Assembly (NCBI GenBank): GCA_934434905.1
Contig: CAKSAI010000144.1
Coordinates: forward strand, 1 to 7,605
Reading direction: 5' to 3'
DNA: 7,605 bases
From: an uncultured Lachnospiraceae bacterium
Lineage (GTDB): Bacteria; Bacillota; Clostridia; Lachnospirales; Lachnospiraceae
Shown: positions 5,761 through 7,605 of the stretch, piece after piece
How the letters are laid out: every line of letters starts with the position of its first letter
How positions within the stretch are numbered: position 1 is the stretch's first letter
The notes under the pieces: generated by a model
Database searches by the model: none
Told to the model about the DNA's origin: nothing
Seen by the model: only the letters and a program-made list of their open reading frames with translations
Program-made: the position numbers and the translations under genes

Positions 5761-7605
5761 TCATTTAATCTCATAACTACCAAACTTCAGGATATCTCCC
5801 TCCAGTGTAAAGTACTTCATTGCGTTGATAGCCGTTCCCTTTTCCTCCAACAGACTGCTCAGCGTTGATGCGGCAAATATGTCATGGTTTGCAGACAAAT
5901 TATTGAAATTCCTTACGCAGAAAGGCGTTACGTCGTTTTTGGCACTGCCTGCCGCACCATTTTGCACTGCGCCGAACGCATATACACCATTTACAGCATT
6001 CTCAGCGGTTCCCTCCTTGAACGCCAATCCGAAGGCAGCATGACGGTCGTTTGCCTGCACGGTACTTTCTTTTACATGGATCACAATATTTTCCAATGTC
6101 ACTCCATTTTTTACCACGAAACCGATAACACCGTATCGATCCACCTGAGGCATCTCCTCCATTTCGATATAGAGATTCTCTATGGTCGCTCCGACAACAC
6201 CTCTTGCCAGGAAGCCTGTATTCCTGGCATTACTGCCACTAAATGTCTGCCCGGAATCTGCTCCCGTCGACTGATAGTACAGTTTCCCATCCAGAACGGT
6301 TTCCCCGCCAACAATTCCAAGATTCTTCACAACAGAGGTGGCGGGCAGAATACTGAACATTCCTCCAAGTCCTGTCTGGACGTTATAGATTACATGACCT
6401 CTGCCATCAATGGTTCCGTACCAGCTCAATCTTGCGCCTTCATCACCGCCCGGTAGTCCTGTTCCATCATTGGCTATGCAGGGACTCATGGTAAACTCAA
6501 AATAATCACCGTCTTTATTGATATCTGCATCCAAAACAAAATAGCCATCCCGGTATTTATCTGTAGTAACAGTGGAGCCCACCTGACCCTCACGACTTCC
6601 CTTATAGTATTTGGTCTTGATCGCTTTAAAGTCATCCAGCGTACGGATCACCTTGGTCACCATCAGAAAATCCTGCATGTGGACCACGCCATCTTCTGTT
6701 GTTATCACCAGCTTATGTCGCCCGCCCAGCGCCTCGTCCTGCAGCGCATTTTCTGCTACGGTATACGTTTTACTCGTCTCGTCATATACAAATGCTGTTG
6801 TTTCTTTTCCGTCAATGGTCACAGTTCCTTCTTCAGTTACACTGTCATACGTGAATCCAGCTAGTTCAAAATCTGTATCCGGAAGAAATACGGAGGGAAT
6901 ATAGGTGACCCCTGTAATACTGCCACGTCCAAGGGCCGGCTTCTGTTGTGCGGCAGAGACCTGATGCCATGTGCCATCGATATCACCGTATACCTTCACA
7001 TTTGAAGCTTCGATTTCTGCACCGCCGTCCAGATTCTTGATTCCCACCACCGCGTACTGTTCCGTCGCTGGTGCATTGGGACAGGATTTTATTTTGATGG
7101 TCACATCCTTCACGACCGGTGCTTTCTGTGCAGCGAATGCCAGAACACCGTAACGTGCCAGGCCAGGCACCTCGGCCATTTCGATGGTCACATTTTCCAC
7201 CGTACCGCCATTCAGTCCTCTGGTCAGGAAACCAGTGTTCGCGCCCTTGTCACTTCTTCCCGCGATCATGTCGGCATAGGTCTTGCCACTTGTCTCCCAG
7301 GTGCCGTTCGACCAGAGGGTCTTTCCGGTGGTAATTGTCTTCCCGCCAACGAAACTGATATTTTTGATCACAGATCCTGCCGGCAGTCTTCCGAACACTC
7401 CGCCATAGCCTGTATCAATGTTGTAGACGCTGTACCCCCGTCCGTCGATGACGCCGTACCAACTTACCGCCTCATCATAATTATTGCCCATCAAAGCCAG
7501 TCCGTGACCGTCTTTGCTGAAGCCCACCGGCGACATGGTGAATTCAAACCGATCGCCGTCTGCGTTGATATCGCTTCCCAGCACGAAGTAGCCATCCCGG
7601 TACTG
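5761..7605 (-). CDS. Large probable surface protein with beta-helix/GLUG-like repeats (C-terminal part, 5' end outside the window)
   Basis: This is the C-terminal 614 residues of a larger protein. The frame is still open at the right edge. The first visible in-frame start-like codon (GTG at 7584) is really an internal Val: the residues before it, YRDGYF, recur inside the protein. Two copies of a unit rich in beta-strands and glycine are present, starting at residues 1 and 350. Shared landmarks, in order: YRDGYFVL, DINxDGDxFEFTMSP, SWYGxIDGRG, GGxF, a VxKNxxxVGG-like strand, NTGFLxRG, (I/V)EN and RYGV. These resemble GLUG-type and right-handed beta-helix surface proteins. Between the copies (about residues 235-320) is a beta-rich, Ig-like segment. 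No LPXTG motif, membrane helix or dockerin is seen at the C-terminus, which ends GSYEIK. It is probably secreted, with anchoring or catalytic domains, if any, in the missing N-terminal part. Role may be adhesion or glycan handling. It is convergent with the AraC gene and in its own transcription unit. Confidence 0.75.
   Translation of the reverse strand, partial: QYRDGYFVLGSDINADGDRFEFTMSPVGFSKDGHGLALMGNNYDEAVSWYGVIDGRGYSVYNIDTGYGGVFGRLPAGSVIKNISFVGGKTITTGKTLWSNGTWETSGKTYADMIAGRSDKGANTGFLTRGLNGGTVENVTIEMAEVPGLARYGVLAFAAQKAPVVKDVTIKIKSCPNAPATEQYAVVGIKNLDGGAEIEASNVKVYGDIDGTWHQVSAAQQKPALGRGSITGVTYIPSVFLPDTDFELAGFTYDSVTEEGTVTIDGKETTAFVYDETSKTYTVAENALQDEALGGRHKLVITTEDGVVHMQDFLMVTKVIRTLDDFKAIKTKYYKGSREGQVGSTVTTDKYRDGYFVLDADINKDGDYFEFTMSPCIANDGTGLPGGDEGARLSWYGTIDGRGHVIYNVQTGLGGMFSILPATSVVKNLGIVGGETVLDGKLYYQSTGADSGQTFSGSNARNTGFLARGVVGATIENLYIEMEEMPQVDRYGVIGFVVKNGVTLENIVIHVKESTVQANDRHAAFGLAFKEGTAENAVNGVYAFGAVQNGAAGSAKNDVTPFCVRNFNNLSANHDIFAASTLSSLLEEKGTAINAMKYFTLEGDILKFGSYEIK
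5965..6558 (-). repeat. Protein repeat unit, C-terminal copy
   Basis: Residues about 350-547 of the visible protein carry the second copy, from KYRDGYFVLDADINKDGD through SWYGTIDGRGH, GGMF, VVKNLGIVGG, NTGFLARGV, IENLYIEM and RYGVIGF. Similarity to the other copy is clear at protein level and patchy at DNA level, so the duplication is not recent. The segment just before it (VIRTLDDFKAIKTKYY) probably belongs to the unit too; its counterpart for the first copy would be outside the window. Confidence 0.7.
6961..7605 (-). repeat. Protein repeat unit, N-terminal visible copy
   Basis: Residues 1 to about 215 of the visible protein: YRDGYFVLGSDINADGD, SWYGVIDGRGY, GGVF, VIKNISFVGG, NTGFLTRGL, VENVTIEM and RYGVLAF. 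The unit runs into the right edge of the window, so its beginning is cut. It is separated from the second copy by an Ig-like linker, giving a period of 349 residues. Confidence 0.7.

Noticed and set aside
5686..5868. Plus-strand open frame of 60 codons after the AraC gene
   Set aside because: It runs through the terminator hairpin and into the antisense of the surface-protein gene, and has no ribosome binding site.
7582..7584. GTG as the start codon of the large leftward gene
   Set aside because: The codon encodes the Val of YRDGYFV, a repeat motif found intact in the second copy, and the frame stays open to the window edge, so the gene begins outside.

Overview
The window looks like chromosomal DNA from an anaerobic, carbohydrate-using Firmicute. 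A clostridial, Lachnospiraceae-like gut bacterium is my best guess. The grounds are strong AGGAG/AGGAGG ribosome binding sites, sigma-A-type promoters, a catabolic GH2/FAD-enzyme cluster beside an AraC-type regulator, and a very large repeat-built extracellular protein. There is no rRNA or other taxonomic marker, so this placement is an inference.

Layout from left to right. Positions 1-367 hold no gene. At the far left edge is a perfect-consensus, leftward-facing promoter (TTGACA-17-TATAAT) whose spacer is almost filled by a palindrome. It points at a gene outside the window. Next come two leftward genes separated by 34 bases: a GH2 beta-galactosidase-type glycosidase (upstream, 2191-4776) and a FAD-dependent oxidoreductase with an added C-terminal beta-sandwich-like region (downstream, 368-2155). 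They almost certainly form one operon. A 120-base divergent intergenic region (4777-4896) separates this operon from a rightward AraC-family regulator (4897-5649). Putative promoters for the two directions lie on top of each other here, and a 10-base tandem repeat lies in the GH2 leader. The regulator converges on the 3' end of a long leftward gene (5761 to beyond the right edge), and a near-perfect hairpin between them (5703-5748) serves as a shared bidirectional terminator. The long gene encodes the C-terminal 614 residues of a probable secreted beta-helix/GLUG-like protein with two copies of a unit about 350 residues long.

Working model (inference): the AraC-type protein senses a sugar and controls the cytoplasmic GH2/FAD pair, which processes an imported galactoside-like or modified glycoside. 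The large surface protein may bind or process glycans outside the cell, but it is in a separate transcription unit and its N-terminal part is missing. No CRISPR, tRNA, rRNA, IS element or phage gene was seen. The least ordinary items are the promoter/palindrome at the left edge, the substituted subsites in the GH2 active centre, the glycosidase-oxidoreductase pairing, and the repeat-built surface protein.
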